Positions 1 to 10,077 of a DNA stretch of 64,000 nt are shown here, in pieces. Each line of letters begins with the position of its first letter. The first letter of the stretch is position 1. The position numbers were made by a program, and so were the translations under genes. This stretch comes from Arachnopeziza araneosa. Its lineage: Eukaryota > Ascomycota > Leotiomycetes > Helotiales > Arachnopezizaceae. Below the pieces are notes generated by a model. The model had not been told where the DNA came from and made no database searches. It saw nothing but the letters and a program-made list of their open reading frames with translations. The stretch lies in contig QYAI01000053.1 of NCBI GenBank assembly GCA_003988855.1, positions 1 through 64,000 of the forward strand, written 5' to 3'.

Positions 1-80
1 CGACAGCTTAGTTTTTTTGACGTTTGAATAGCCTCGATAGCTAGAATAATTCGTGCTTCTTGGGTTTGGATTTGCGACAT
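1..80 (-). CDS. Transposase N-terminus, pogo/Fot1-like (partial, cut by window edge)
   Basis: Reading the minus strand from the ATG at 80-78 gives 26 codons that run off the window edge. They start MSQIQTQEARIILAIEAI and continue with TSKKLSC. This resembles the start of fungal pogo/Fot1-type DDE transposases, where a short N-terminal helix leads into a Psq/CENP-B-type helix-turn-helix that binds the terminal repeats. Only the first part of that DNA-binding domain is visible; the DDE catalytic core would lie outside the window. The reading frame is open over what can be seen, so the copy could be intact or decayed further on. Its position just inside a terminal-repeat-like sequence (134-167) supports the assignment. 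Family assignment rests on 26 residues and is therefore moderate. Confidence 0.6.
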   Translation of the reverse strand, partial: MSQIQTQEARIILAIEAIQTSKKLSC

Positions 81-133
81 TATTTGTAGAGAAATCGCGC
101 TTTAAAGTAGATAGATAAAAAATGAGGAGAAAG

Positions 134-167
134 TGTCCCGCGCACTGATATGTCCCGCTTACTGATA
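134..167. repeat. Tandem pair of 17-base motifs in the transposon terminus
   Basis: TGTCCCGCGCACTGATA at 134-150 is followed directly by TGTCCCGCTTACTGATA at 151-167; the two differ at two bases. Repeated subterminal motifs of this kind are typical transposase binding sites, which is the likely role here. Confidence 0.7.
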
Positions 168-625
168 AACCACGTTACCGTATTTTGACAAGGACGTACG
201 CAAGGGAAGTCTAGTAAGTCGTGATTTTGCAAATTTCGTTACGAAGGGTATGAAGAAAATGTTAATAATGATGAGAATTTTTAGCTTCTGAGATTTGGAG
301 AGTAAGATGAGCTCCAGAAGATTACATTCACTGACCATGATATATCGGAAAACTAAGTGATTCATAAATCTGCAACTTGGAAGAAATGAGCGCAAATATT
401 TGGCTCTCGAAATATAAATTGGCATTGACATTACGCAGATCATTTCTCCTGCTCGTTGCCGAAAGTAAATAGTTGAGAGAATTTTATTGATTTATGCTGA
501 GTATCAATTCCACTTAATGCAGTGCAGAAGTCAGGCTGATACAAAAGTCACCCTTTCCTCCCCTTTTCGTATCATCCCATGAATCCTTCAACAAAAGCAC
601 AACGCAGAAATTATCAAATAAACTC
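168..625. other. Intergenic, no gene seen
   Basis: AT-rich stretch between the transposon end and the 3' end of the next gene. I see no convincing coding frame or RNA gene. Confidence 0.5.
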
Positions 626-2131
626 TCAATCTTGAGTTTTCTTTTGCTTCTCAATCTCAGAATGCAACCTCTCAGCGTTCACCTGACTCTGCTTCAGTCT
701 TTTCTCCTTTTCTTCTTCGGTGTACTTTTGAGCAATGGGACTTCGTTTCGGATTCTTCGAAAGCCATTTCGGGAATCGAGTACAGTCCTTAATCTTATCA
801 TAATGGTCTTCGCTTTTCGTAGACGGTGTGAAATGAACTTCGGGGGAAAGTGGCTTAGCTTCGAGCTCTGGGCGCTTCCGTTCAGGGTCATAGGCAATAT
901 TACCATCTCTCGTATCCGAGGATCGAGATCGTCTTGCTGGAATTTTATCGTGATCGACGAGGTATAAATGTCGAGCGGATTGAATGAAGTCATTAGAGTC
1001 CGAGCGAGATCTCGAATGGTATGGTACTGCCGCCTTTTGCTCTTCCAATAGTCTCTCTTGCTCCTTCTCTGCAGCCTCCCTTCTTAACCTCGCCTTCACT
1101 CGTTCCTCCTTCCACATTTTTGATTGCGCCAGTTGTTTTTCTTTCTTCTCTTTATCTCTTTTATCTTGCTTCCTTTGTCTACACTCTTTCTCAGCATCAA
1201 ATTTTTTCAAGATGTCTGCTCGTTTTTCGGAGGCCTTGCGCTCTTTTTCTAACTGATCCAGTTTCTCGGCATCTTCACGTTCACTCCCGGCGCTTTTTTG
1301 AGGTTCCTTGAGTGAAAAAACTGCTTCGCTCCTCTTTCCCAAGTGATTGACTCTTCCACGTTCATCGCCGTCCCGGATTTTGGTTGAGTTATGAACTTGA
1401 TTTACAGACTCCATTGTGGGCTCCTGCCAATTCTTGCTTCTTTTCGCCTCATACTCACTGAGGTTCGCGTGTGATTTGAAAACCTTGTCTGAGACCTTTG
1501 TGGTTTTTTGGGGATCAAAGGTTTGTGATGTTGAAGTTTGTGGGAGTTTTGGATGCCCTTTCGAATTTTCCGTCTCCAGCCTAAGATTTGCATGTTGATT
1601 CGTATTTATAGCTAGGTGTGAGCTTAATTCCTTGTCTGTGTCACCCGCTTCTTCGTTTTCCAGACCCGCCAAGGCAGCATCCAGGGTCGTCGCCAACTCA
1701 GTCTCGACACCCATCATAGTTCCATTACCAACATTCTTCTTCCTTGCCTCTCTTTCTGCAGCTCCCTCCTTCGTTACAGGATCTTTCTTGTCCAAAAGAG
1801 CCATTAAGCTCTTACATTTCTGTGAAACTCCATCCCAATCTAAATCCAAATATGCGCCTTCATTAACACATTTTTCAACTGCTAATAGATCTTGAATGAG
1901 TCTGGTAGCCTCTTTCTGTGCATCCTGAACTTCCTTTCGCTTCTTTTCCAGGGCTTCAAGGGCTTCAACTTTGAGTTGTGATTGGCGGGAAAGCAGTGGA
2001 AAAGGTAACCTATCAGGTTCTTTATGTGCCTCGTTATATTTCTTCAGTTGAAGTACAAGTTCGTACTTGGTAGGGCCAGTGTACGTTCTCAACTCTCGTG
2101 ATGAAGGTGTTGGAGGAGTCAAAGATGGCAT
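626..2131 (-). CDS. Hypothetical charged coiled-coil protein
   Basis: A single uninterrupted frame of 501 residues. I start it at the ATG at 2131 (MPSLTPPTPSS), because the 18 residues upstream in the same frame look like leader sequence. Function is not recognised. The first 150 residues contain helical, leucine-rich stretches, including an early segment with YELVLQLKKYNEAHKEP and a heptad-like run around LEALEKKRKEVQDAQKEA. Residues from about 290 to 390 are dominated by Lys, Glu and Arg and should form a long charged helix or coiled coil; the last 100 residues are Ser/Arg-rich and probably disordered, ending in another Lys/Glu-rich helix. No catalytic motif, membrane segment or signal peptide is seen. 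It could be a structural or scaffold protein, but nothing in the neighbourhood points to a pathway. Existence as a gene is likely; identity is open. Confidence 0.7.
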   Translation of the reverse strand: MPSLTPPTPSSRELRTYTGPTKYELVLQLKKYNEAHKEPDRLPFPLLSRQSQLKVEALEALEKKRKEVQDAQKEATRLIQDLLAVEKCVNEGAYLDLDWDGVSQKCKSLMALLDKKDPVTKEGAAEREARKKNVGNGTMMGVETELATTLDAALAGLENEEAGDTDKELSSHLAINTNQHANLRLETENSKGHPKLPQTSTSQTFDPQKTTKVSDKVFKSHANLSEYEAKRSKNWQEPTMESVNQVHNSTKIRDGDERGRVNHLGKRSEAVFSLKEPQKSAGSEREDAEKLDQLEKERKASEKRADILKKFDAEKECRQRKQDKRDKEKKEKQLAQSKMWKEERVKARLRREAAEKEQERLLEEQKAAVPYHSRSRSDSNDFIQSARHLYLVDHDKIPARRSRSSDTRDGNIAYDPERKRPELEAKPLSPEVHFTPSTKSEDHYDKIKDCTRFPKWLSKNPKRSPIAQKYTEEEKEKRLKQSQVNAERLHSEIEKQKKTQD

Positions 2132-2512
2132 TGTGATGTATGTTGTTATCGAAACAGTCTGAATTATTATCAGTTTGCAAGTCAAAAGAAGCTTCTGGTG
2201 TGGGATTTTCTTGGAGATCGAAAAGCATGGATTCGATCTGCTGATTGTAATTCACTTTGTGATTTTTGAAAAACTGCAAAATTCATCACGTAGCCTCTGA
2301 TTCATGCGACGGCAGAACGATTCCCTTAGTCTATCTATTACTCTCCAAGTGAATATCCTAGGCATCTGGAAGCCATCATGCATCGCCAAGTTGACTCAGC
2401 ACAGTCAAAAGTTCCTATGGTCCAAGAGCATTCAAATTCCCACCGAAGAAGCTCGCCACATTTGATAGAACTTCAATGTGCTAGGCAATATCATTGGCGT
2501 TCAGCTAGCAAA
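2132..2512. other. Intergenic between two minus-strand genes
   Basis: Holds the promoter side of the coiled-coil gene and the 3' end of the next gene. No additional gene seen. Confidence 0.5.
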
Positions 2513-3618
2513 TCACAATCTCAAAGCACCAATATGCTTTGACAAGGCTTCTTGGGCAGTCCTAGTATCACTATCTTCAGCATCACCGTCGTAGTCAGCA
2601 TCAGAATCGGCCTTAACCTTGCCGCCAGCGTCGGTTTCATTGGTGGCGGTTTGATCGTTGTGTTGAGATGCACCACTCTGCATGCCTTGAACCTTATGCT
2701 CGACCTCGCCATTCTTCTTGACCTTCTCGTCCTGCTTAGCCATCCACTCCTTCAAACACTCCTCAATGTTGCGTTGAACAGCTTGTTCTTGGCTGACATC
2801 CTCTTCCTTTTGAGCGTCAAGGCAGCCATCAGTAGCCCAGTTGAAGACCAGAGCGCCAAGAGCATCTAGTTCAGCTTCCTTACCAACGGCCTGAGCAATG
2901 ATAAAGTCTTCAAGGAAGGTAATATCGTCAGTAGAGAGACCAATCATGTAGAGACGGCGGCGAGGAGCGATGTTCTGATTGTAGATACGAACATGAGCGA
3001 TAAGCTTCTGGCGGTGGGTTTCAACGATGGTAACAGGAGAGTCAAGCTTGAAGTCTGCTAGGTACAGAGCGAGCTGATGCTTGGTGGAGAGGCCGCGAGC
3101 CACTAAAATGAGTCAATACTTGAGATCTAGGACATAACATTCGCACCAGTAGATTGAAGCTTCAAGGGTGATGAGAAGTATCCTTTAAGATATCGTTTGA
3201 GATATCATGAGATGGAAAATAAATCACTCTGTGGGCTCGTAAACTTTATAAGATTAGGATACTTACTGTCAGCAATACGATTATAGTATTGAACATCGGC
3301 ATCACTCAAATTGACAATGTTCATGACAGATCCCAAATCCGCAGCAACAAAGTACTGATAGGCGTGGAAATGATAAAGAACATCAGCTCGAAGATTCCAT
3401 TCTTGGACTTCTTCAGCAGTTGCAAAAGAGGCCATTTCTTTATAGATTGCCAAACCGGACTTGTAAAAGGTAATCGAGATTCTGGATCTGTACTCGTAAG
3501 AGGTGTGATGACGGTTAGCTGAGGTAGCTACCACCAAAGGCTTGAAGATGAGGAAAGAAGATGAGTTTGGAGGACCTCTCTCTTCAGCTAGAGGGAATAA
3601 ATAATCCCTTAGCGTCAT
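2513..3618 (-). CDS. Conserved-looking hypothetical protein, two exons
   Basis: Exons 3618-3267 and 3102-2513 are joined across a 164-nt intron (GTAAGT donor at 3266, TTTTAG acceptor ending at 3103). The split codon becomes ATG and gives the continuous segment NRIADMARGLSTKHQ. The product is 313 residues from the ATG at 3618 (MTLRDYLFPLAEERGPP); an in-frame ATG at 3705 would add 29 residues. The centre is well-structured alpha/beta-like sequence (HAYQYFVAADLGSVMNIV, YLADFKLDSPVTIVETH, RRRLYMIGLSTDDITFLED). The last 70 residues are acidic, Gln/Ala/Asp-rich and probably disordered. I do not recognise the family. No signal peptide, membrane span or metal-binding motif is visible. Its start lies only about 150 bases from the divergent cysteine-rich gene at 3768, so the two may share a promoter. 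Confidence 0.75.
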
Positions 3619-3767
3619 TTTGGCACGCGTAAGGCTGTCGCGATACCTTGTTGTTGCGAAGATTACCCAGCTCAACGCGAGGCGAACATGGTGGAAGAGG
3701 TCCATTGACCTCTTTTTCCACAACCAAACATACACAACGTTAAAGCTCAGTCTAAAACTCAGCTACA

Positions 3768-4235
3768 ATGACTGCTTCGTCGCGAGTTGGATTCACGGAG
3801 TTTTGGAAGAAAGTAGATGAAAAGTCCTTAAAGATTCCAGATTCATATCATTGGAAATGGAAATGTTGCTGGGTTTGTTCGGATTGATCCATCTTGTGTG
3901 ATTTGCAATCACTGATACAGTCCCAGAGTAAACATGTGATGGTTGGTGGAAAGGATGAGGAGAATTATGGCAAATGCATTGGTTGTCCTCACGAACGTTG
4001 TCGTCGGTGCCGGATTGTGCTGGGCTTGGGAATGAGCTTCCTTGACAAGCGACTAAATATGAAGTTGGAGCAATCTGCAAAGCAAAGAAATCAGCAAGAA
4101 GTCCGAGAGGTACTACAAAAACGCTACCTTATATATGACAACTTGATTCAAAGCCAAGAACAGAAGAGAAATAGTGGCTACTGGAACTTCGAGGTAGACG
4201 GAGCTGAGGCTTGGCATGAGGAAGACTCAATTTGA
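3768..4235 (+). CDS. Small cysteine-rich protein, two exons, possible zinc-binding
   Basis: Exon 1 is 3768-3872 (MTASSRVGFTEFWKKVDE...) and exon 2 is 3921-4235, giving 139 residues. The 48-nt intron has a GTTTGT donor, a CTGAT branch-like site and an ACAG acceptor. It is a multiple of three, but unspliced it holds an in-frame TGA (3882-3884), so splicing is required for a complete protein. Exon 1 ends in WKWKCCW and exon 2 holds CIGCPHERCRRC. This CxxC...HxxCxxC layout recalls a family of small fungal proteins with paired cysteines that may bind zinc; their function is unknown to me. The C-terminal half is helical and charged and ends WNFEVDGAEAWHEEDSI. If the TGA is not spliced out, this is instead a recent pseudogene. 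It is divergent from the gene ending at 3618. Confidence 0.55.
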
Positions 4236-5230
4236 GACCATGAAGGTAAGCGATGCTGTTTGATTGCCAACTATCTGCATACTTGCTAACCTTAAATATA
4301 GTTATTTGTTGTTGTTGCCCGGTAAAAGCTTCACCGTTGTCTTGCTGGGAAAGCAAGATACTGTCTTTGGCTATAAGAAACGTACTCTATGACTGCTAGA
4401 CGAGACTTCGTCGTTACTCTTAGAATTGGACAATCAAAGAGAGTTACATTATAATTATGATGGTTCTAATTCAAGAGAAAAAGAGGTGGAAATGAAAATG
4501 CGGGTCGCCTCTTATTCTAAAAGCATTCTTACATGGGTCTCAAACCGAGCTAACAGATACCTATTTGATGTTTACCTATCAGCAAAGGACTTTCTTGTGG
4601 TAGGTTCATCGTCATTTGTTCACACTGCTTTCATAAAGTCAAGAAAGAAACCCGCGGACAAAAGTACAAAGTACGAGAGCAGAGTAATAATCAAAGCATG
4701 ATAGTCAGTGCTAACAGTACTATGGATCAAAATGTCAAAACACAAAAGGCAAAAGGGGCACAAAGATCCGAGCACCACTAGCAAGTAGTGGTCTTGCTGT
4801 CATTTAGGTAGGTTATATTAATAATCGACATTGATTAACAAAACTAGCACCGCAAATTGAAAAATGTCGGATCAACATTGAATGACTCTTACAAAAGCGC
4901 TGGCGCTTTCAATGCTACTACGAGTGCTGTAGGGGTTGCAAGGTGTGTTGTGCATGATGCCGACTGCAGCCAATGGAACTGCTGGTTGAGTTTAGAAAAG
5001 TGGTGTTAGCACTGAGAAAAGGCGACAGAAGGAATAATCTGTAGCAAGTTTGTCAGTGTCGACAATGAAACTCTCAGTCCACAGCACTATGTTCTATTTA
5101 CTTTTTAAGAGTCGAAGCTCAACAATTACAAGTGTCGTAGCCAGTAAACTTTTGTACAGTGAATCTACGTAAAGTGATGCAACCCCAACCAATCCAATGC
5201 CCGATCCAGAACACCCCAATTCAATGTACA
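4236..5230. other. Gene-poor interval
   Basis: About 1 kb between the cysteine-rich gene and the 3' end of the transporter gene. A 91-codon frame at 4426-4701 begins with a non-ATG codon and has no recognisable features, so I do not call it a gene. Confidence 0.5.
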
Positions 5231-7363
5231 TCATAATTCACTCGGCCCTGCTTCTTCATCGCCTTCTGTATATGGTCTTTGAGTTGGAAGTCTCTTTGTC
5301 CTAAAGAGATCATTCAAAGTATTACTCAAACTTCGTGCTCTTGTTCGCGACCAGTCACCTTTACTTCTTGTCCCTAGTGATTTGCTGAATGTCTGCGATT
5401 CATCTGAGGCCTTCGAAGGTGAAGTGCCTAGCTCATCGTCCAAAACACTAGCATGAGAGAGTCTTTGAGATCCGGATTTTGTTCTTCGAAGTCTCCGAAG
5501 CACCTTGCCTCGAGTTGGAGAACCTAAGCCTCGTCGTAAAGAATCGGCCACCACCACGCTTAAGCCGCCTGACAATGGTGATATGAATGCACCCGGCATC
5601 ATTCGTGATATCGAATGCCTGGCTGGTGTTACCGGCTGATCAGCTTGGGATATTGCAGATGCTTGTTGGAGATTGGACTGAGTATGCACATTACCATGCG
5701 AGGTTGACCTCGACAATGCATGGGGTGGTTTTAGAGAATCTGTAGCACTTGAATGTACCTCTGACAGGAGAACAGGCGATGAGATATTACTTGGAAGTCC
5801 TGGATGCCGTGCCACCAATAGTTCTTCCGACGAATTTCTCCAAGGGTTATTTAGTAGTGGAGCATCTGCTACTTCTGAAGGCGTTGTGGAAGGCACAACT
5901 CGAATTGAGGGCTGGGATGTCTGATATGATGAGTTTGAATACACCCGGGGAGTTCTCGGCTGCGGTGGTTCGATAAAGCTGACACGAGATGACCTTCGTG
6001 AATCAGGAGTAGTGTCCTCGTCCTCGGCAGCATCTCCATTCAAACCAAGGCCTAGTGTCCGGCGTATTGAAGTAATCTTATCTGGATCTTCCTGTAGATA
6101 CTCCTCGCCCGCATGCTCATGGTCGATAAGGCCTATTCTCTCTTCTCCTTCTCCATCTGATTCAAGGTCAGAATCCTCGTCCTCGCGTGCTGGTCTTCCG
6201 GCGGTAATCAGGAAGACACCGAAAAAGGTCAATAAGCACCCCCCAACAAACTTCATTGCCATCTCCGCATTAGTTTTCTCAAAGTCTCGATAAAGGACAG
6301 CGCTCCCAATAATGACAGATAATGTAAACATGACGAATTGAACTGGAATAACCTGTGTTGAGTCAAATCGCTGTAATGCCTTGTTGACATATTTGACCTG
6401 CATTATAGCAGTTCCGACGAGAACTATTACTAACGCATATGTGACCGGTGTGGTGAGTGCTCTCCACAATGTGTAAGAAAGCATTGATGCAACGCCTTTC
6501 GTTGAGAGGGCAGTGTATCCTCCGAACAGTCCAACAAGCCCGAGATCAATAAGACTAGTCCTTGACCCATATCTTGGGCTGGCCCACATCAAAACACCAA
6601 TGAGAAAAATGGTAACGGCCATATAAATCTCAAACTCCATTGTCGTGATCGCTCCCCAAATTTCATGAGGACCAAGCTTCTTCTCCTCTTGTTTGGCGCT
6701 CAAGACGACCGTTACTGCCCCTCCAATAGCGACCAGAACCCCCCAAAAGTCTCGCAATCGGAAATGTTCTTTGAGCATTATTGGCGCTATCACACAATTT
6801 GAGACTAAAGCAACTACTCCAAGTGGAGAGACGATTGAAGCCGGTGCAAAGCCGTAGGCCAAGAAATTGCCAGCTTCGCCGATTGTCATCAAAGTAATCC
6901 CTCCCCACCAGTACGGCGATTTTAGATATGTTGAACCTTCATTATGATTCGTATCCGAGTATCCGGACATTTGTGTGCTTTGCGAATGAAACGATGTCTC
7001 TAGAGTGTTATCCTCCTCTCCATCCTGCCCATTCATCTCAACAACATGCTGCCTATTCGTTTCTGTGGCTCCATATCCATTCATGCCGCTCTTCAATATG
7101 CTTTTCGACTTCTCTCTTCTGTGAACCCGTTCTTCGTGCAATTTGATATGCGCATAGCGTTGTATGTTGAGTGCGAAAGATATCACAATATTTCCAACAA
7201 TTGCCGTTATGATGCCTATCAGCGAGCTCCATCGTTCCAGAGTATCGTTTCCTTTGCTAAAGATCGATGTGTTGATCATTGGTAACGGCACTGCCTTTGC
7301 CAAGTTTGGCACACTGAAAAACGGCGTTCCCGCAGCATCAAGGCTTCCAGTCGACATGTACAT
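5231..7363 (-). CDS. NIPA-type magnesium transporter family membrane protein
   Basis: One intron-free frame of 710 residues. Members of the NIPA family (DMT-like superfamily) are multi-pass membrane proteins implicated in Mg2+ transport in animals; fungal members are mostly uncharacterised. The membrane core runs from about residue 40 to 410, with a first span near IIGAIVGNIVISFALN-like sequence at 45-65. A polar loop of about 80 residues separates it from the main set of spans. The motif GEAGNFLAYGFAPASIVSPLG, typical of the family, lies near residue 160, followed by NCVIAPIMLKEHFRLRDFWG. The tail from about 410 to 710 is long, cytosolic-looking, acidic then Ser/Pro/Arg-rich, and has no domain I recognise; family members usually have much shorter tails or variable fungal extensions. 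The start at 7363 (MYMSTGSLD) is the first ATG; a second lies two codons later. It is divergent from the Wdr70 gene with about 280 bases between starts. Confidence 0.9.
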   Translation of the reverse strand: MYMSTGSLDAAGTPFFSVPNLAKAVPLPMINTSIFSKGNDTLERWSSLIGIITAIVGNIVISFALNIQRYAHIKLHEERVHRREKSKSILKSGMNGYGATETNRQHVVEMNGQDGEEDNTLETSFHSQSTQMSGYSDTNHNEGSTYLKSPYWWGGITLMTIGEAGNFLAYGFAPASIVSPLGVVALVSNCVIAPIMLKEHFRLRDFWGVLVAIGGAVTVVLSAKQEEKKLGPHEIWGAITTMEFEIYMAVTIFLIGVLMWASPRYGSRTSLIDLGLVGLFGGYTALSTKGVASMLSYTLWRALTTPVTYALVIVLVGTAIMQVKYVNKALQRFDSTQVIPVQFVMFTLSVIIGSAVLYRDFEKTNAEMAMKFVGGCLLTFFGVFLITAGRPAREDEDSDLESDGEGEERIGLIDHEHAGEEYLQEDPDKITSIRRTLGLGLNGDAAEDEDTTPDSRRSSRVSFIEPPQPRTPRVYSNSSYQTSQPSIRVVPSTTPSEVADAPLLNNPWRNSSEELLVARHPGLPSNISSPVLLSEVHSSATDSLKPPHALSRSTSHGNVHTQSNLQQASAISQADQPVTPARHSISRMMPGAFISPLSGGLSVVVADSLRRGLGSPTRGKVLRRLRRTKSGSQRLSHASVLDDELGTSPSKASDESQTFSKSLGTRSKGDWSRTRARSLSNTLNDLFRTKRLPTQRPYTEGDEEAGPSEL

Positions 7364-7643
7364 TGAAGCGTTGATCGGATGCGCCTCTTATCAACCCATT
7401 CGTGCTACCCCGCGGCAAACTTGTCAGATGCAGAAGCCGTATCCAGTCAGAAAAGTATAAAGATATATGAGTCGTGCAAGACGAGAGAGAACGGTGCTAG
7501 TGTTGCTGTGTCGTATTGGTGTGGTTTGCGAAAAACTGGTGACGATTTCATCGGCCGTCGGGCATCTGAAATCGTCATTTCAAGACTCATGCGCCACTAC
7601 AAGCCACAATCTTGATCTCCACTCAACCACCTACAACACCACG

Positions 7644-9428
7644 ATGAGCGACGATGAGGATTATAAAGTCGAAGGACCGGAATTGGCGGAAGATGATCCT
7701 ATGAGAGCTTTTCTACCTCAATCTTTTGGCAAGAAATCCAAGGAAGCAGATATCGCAGCGCAAATTGGCAGGACAAAGAGGACTGTAGAAAGGGCTCCAG
7801 CTTCTGCGAAAGACGACGAGCAAAAGAAGCTCCAGCAAGAACCAGCTTCAAAAGATTGGGGTTCAGATGATGACGACGATGATTCCGACAACTCCGACGA
7901 TTCTGATGATGACGAGTTTCCAGTCTCCCACGAGCTGGTACTCAAAACTCATGAGAGGGCTGCGACAACAGTAGGACTGGATCCTGCGGGTGGAAGATTG
8001 GTTACTGGATCTACGGATTGTACGCTGAAGTTCCATGACTTTGCTTCTATGACTCCGACAACCTTGCGCGCATTCAAGAGTGTAGACCCGAGCGAGTCGA
8101 AGACATCTGCCAACTCAGAAACCCACCCTATTAATCACGTCGAGTTCAATCCCTTGTCCGGAGGAACCTTCCTCTGTGTTGCGGCACATCCCCAGGCAAA
8201 AGTAATGAGCAGAGATGGAGAGGTGCTTGCAGAATTTGTAAAGGGAGATATGTATTTGAGGGATATGAATAATACCAAAGGGCATATCTCGGAGGTTACA
8301 ACTGGGACATGGAACCCAGTAGATCGAAATCTCTGTGTCACTGCTGGAACGGATAGTACATTACGAATATGGGATGTTAATAACAAGAGGGGTCAGAAGG
8401 AAGTTATCGTCCACAAATCCAGAGCTGCTGGATCCGCAGGAAGAACACGAATGACAGCTGTGGTTTGGGGAAGTCCTTTGCAGGGAGGGAATAATGTATT
8501 GGTTGCTGCAGCTCTTGATGGAAGTCTAGTAATGTGGAGTGGAAATGGGCCCTTTAACAGACCATCTGCGGAGATTAGACAAGCCCATAAGCCAGACACT
8601 TGGACAGGGGGTGTTGACATCAGTGGTGATGGACGCATGGTAGTAACAAGGGGTGGTGATGACCTGATCAAACTCTGGGATACTCGAAAGTTTACAGCTC
8701 CTGTTGTGACAGTCTCTCATCCATCGACCTCGGGTCACTATGCTATGACCAACATCAAGTACTCACCTACAGGTTCGAGCATCATTACTGGCTCTTCATC
8801 TGGCCACCTTCATATATTAAATCCGGGAAACTTGAAGCCGGAACTCGTTACTCCAGTCACCCCAGGTTCACCTCTTATCACAGTTGAATGGCATCCTAAG
8901 ATCAATCAAATTGTCACAGGCTCGGCCAATGCAGAAGTTCACGTCTTATACAACCCTAACACATCCTTACGTGGTGCGGTTGATGTTATGTCCAGAGCAC
9001 CGAAGAAGCGACACGTAGATGATGACCCAAATTTCACCACTGATCAATCTACTGGGATCTCGGGAGACAGCATCGTGACTCCCGGTGGAGTTCTCACGAA
9101 CACAAACGGGACATCCTTCGCAGCTCGCCATCCAACAGTCGGCCTTACCGCTTCTGGCCGGTCTCGCGATCCTCGAAGACCGCAAATACCACTAGTCACT
9201 CCATTTATGAAGAGTCAGCCAGATGAAAATCATATTAACCAGAATATTCCGCTGAGCAGCATGCGTGATGAAGATCCAAGAGAAGCATTACTGAAATATG
9301 CGGAGCTGGCAAAGAAAGATCCTCTATTTACAAATGCGTGGAAGGATACTCAGCCCGTTACCCAGTATGCAAACTTGAGTGACGAGGAGGAAGACGATGG
9401 GCCGGACAAGAAAAGGGTAAAACGGTGA
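7644..9428 (+). CDS. wdr70: WD40 repeat protein, Wdr70 type
   Basis: A single-exon frame of 594 residues starting at the ATG at 7644 (MSDDEDYKVEGPELAEDD); the frame extends upstream but without similarity, so that part is leader. The N-terminus is acidic, with a run of Asp/Ser near 65-90. Residues about 95-480 form a WD40 propeller, with clear blades such as GGRLVTGSTDCTLKFHDF, VTAGTDSTLRIWDVN and VVTRGGDDLIKLWDTRKF. A conserved tail segment, EDPREALLKYAELAKKDPLF, followed by an acidic end and a basic terminus (KKRVKR), fits the Wdr70/YJR-type nuclear WD proteins. In fission yeast and human cells Wdr70 is linked to histone H2B ubiquitination and DNA-break repair; the same role here is inference. 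Signal for the family is strong because the N-terminal DPMRAFLPQSFGKK segment is also characteristic. Confidence 0.85.
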   Translation: MSDDEDYKVEGPELAEDDPMRAFLPQSFGKKSKEADIAAQIGRTKRTVERAPASAKDDEQKKLQQEPASKDWGSDDDDDDSDNSDDSDDDEFPVSHELVLKTHERAATTVGLDPAGGRLVTGSTDCTLKFHDFASMTPTTLRAFKSVDPSESKTSANSETHPINHVEFNPLSGGTFLCVAAHPQAKVMSRDGEVLAEFVKGDMYLRDMNNTKGHISEVTTGTWNPVDRNLCVTAGTDSTLRIWDVNNKRGQKEVIVHKSRAAGSAGRTRMTAVVWGSPLQGGNNVLVAAALDGSLVMWSGNGPFNRPSAEIRQAHKPDTWTGGVDISGDGRMVVTRGGDDLIKLWDTRKFTAPVVTVSHPSTSGHYAMTNIKYSPTGSSIITGSSSGHLHILNPGNLKPELVTPVTPGSPLITVEWHPKINQIVTGSANAEVHVLYNPNTSLRGAVDVMSRAPKKRHVDDDPNFTTDQSTGISGDSIVTPGGVLTNTNGTSFAARHPTVGLTASGRSRDPRRPQIPLVTPFMKSQPDENHINQNIPLSSMRDEDPREALLKYAELAKKDPLFTNAWKDTQPVTQYANLSDEEEDDGPDKKRVKR

Positions 9429-10077
9429 TAGGATTTAGTCTTCGCATGAGCTAGACGTTGAATGAGGTAGGGCTTATTCTTGGCGTTCATCTGTGAGGCG
9501 TTAAAAAGTGAGGTAGCCAACGCTAGCAGAGCCATATTAAGATATTTCAAGTTTAACAGTTTAATTTAAAACCGCATCGGATTCATAATGAAGAGTTCTA
9601 TTTCCTTGATCGAACACGAGGTCTAAGTCCACACGTCACAATTGAAATTGGTATCAACCTCGTCGGGGTTCAACCACCTGCACGTTCGCCAGACAATTGG
9701 AACATTCGAGGATCTCGCTTGGATGGTGTAAGCGAGAATGCGCCTCTATTACCTCTGCAAAACACCCCAAAAAATCTAAAATTAAATTAAAATACGGTAG
9801 AACCTAGGAACAAAAGAGTGTCTGAACACCATCGTATCCCCCGAGCCCCATGCTCAGAAGATCAGGTGTCCCATAATCTCTACCAACGTAAGGAACAGCA
9901 AGTCTTGGTGTTGATAGAATCTGGGGTTTAATTCACCCTAACAACAACTCATGCCTCTCGATTGGATTTGTGTCTAAAACTGCTTATTTAATTCTTTAAA
10001 CTGTCCATTAGGCAAGAAATAAAAGCTAAGCTCGCGTTACCCAGATCAAACTCCTCCTCGCTCCACATCTTCCCAAG
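9429..10077. other. Intergenic, AT-rich
   Basis: 3' flank of the WD40 gene leading into the pentapeptide/F-box-like cluster. No gene or RNA seen. Confidence 0.5.

Larger units (their letters stand above)
1..167 (-). mobile_element. 5' end of a pogo/Fot1-like DNA transposon
   Basis: The transposase start at 80 is preceded by about 85 bases of leader and then by a terminal sequence. Read outward on the minus strand, the end carries two adjacent 17-base copies of a motif containing AGCGGGACA or GCGGGACA. A TA dinucleotide lies at the outer edge (166-167), as expected for the target site of Tc1/mariner/pogo elements. The other end lies outside the window, so the inverted partner cannot be checked. 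Confidence 0.5.

Noticed and set aside
3793..4080. Minus-strand frame of 95 codons opposite the cysteine-rich gene
   Set aside because: The plus strand shows the patterned cysteines and consistent splice sites; the minus frame has no features.
7164..7460. Plus-strand frame overlapping the transporter start
   Set aside because: It overlaps the coding sequence of the transporter and has no independent support.
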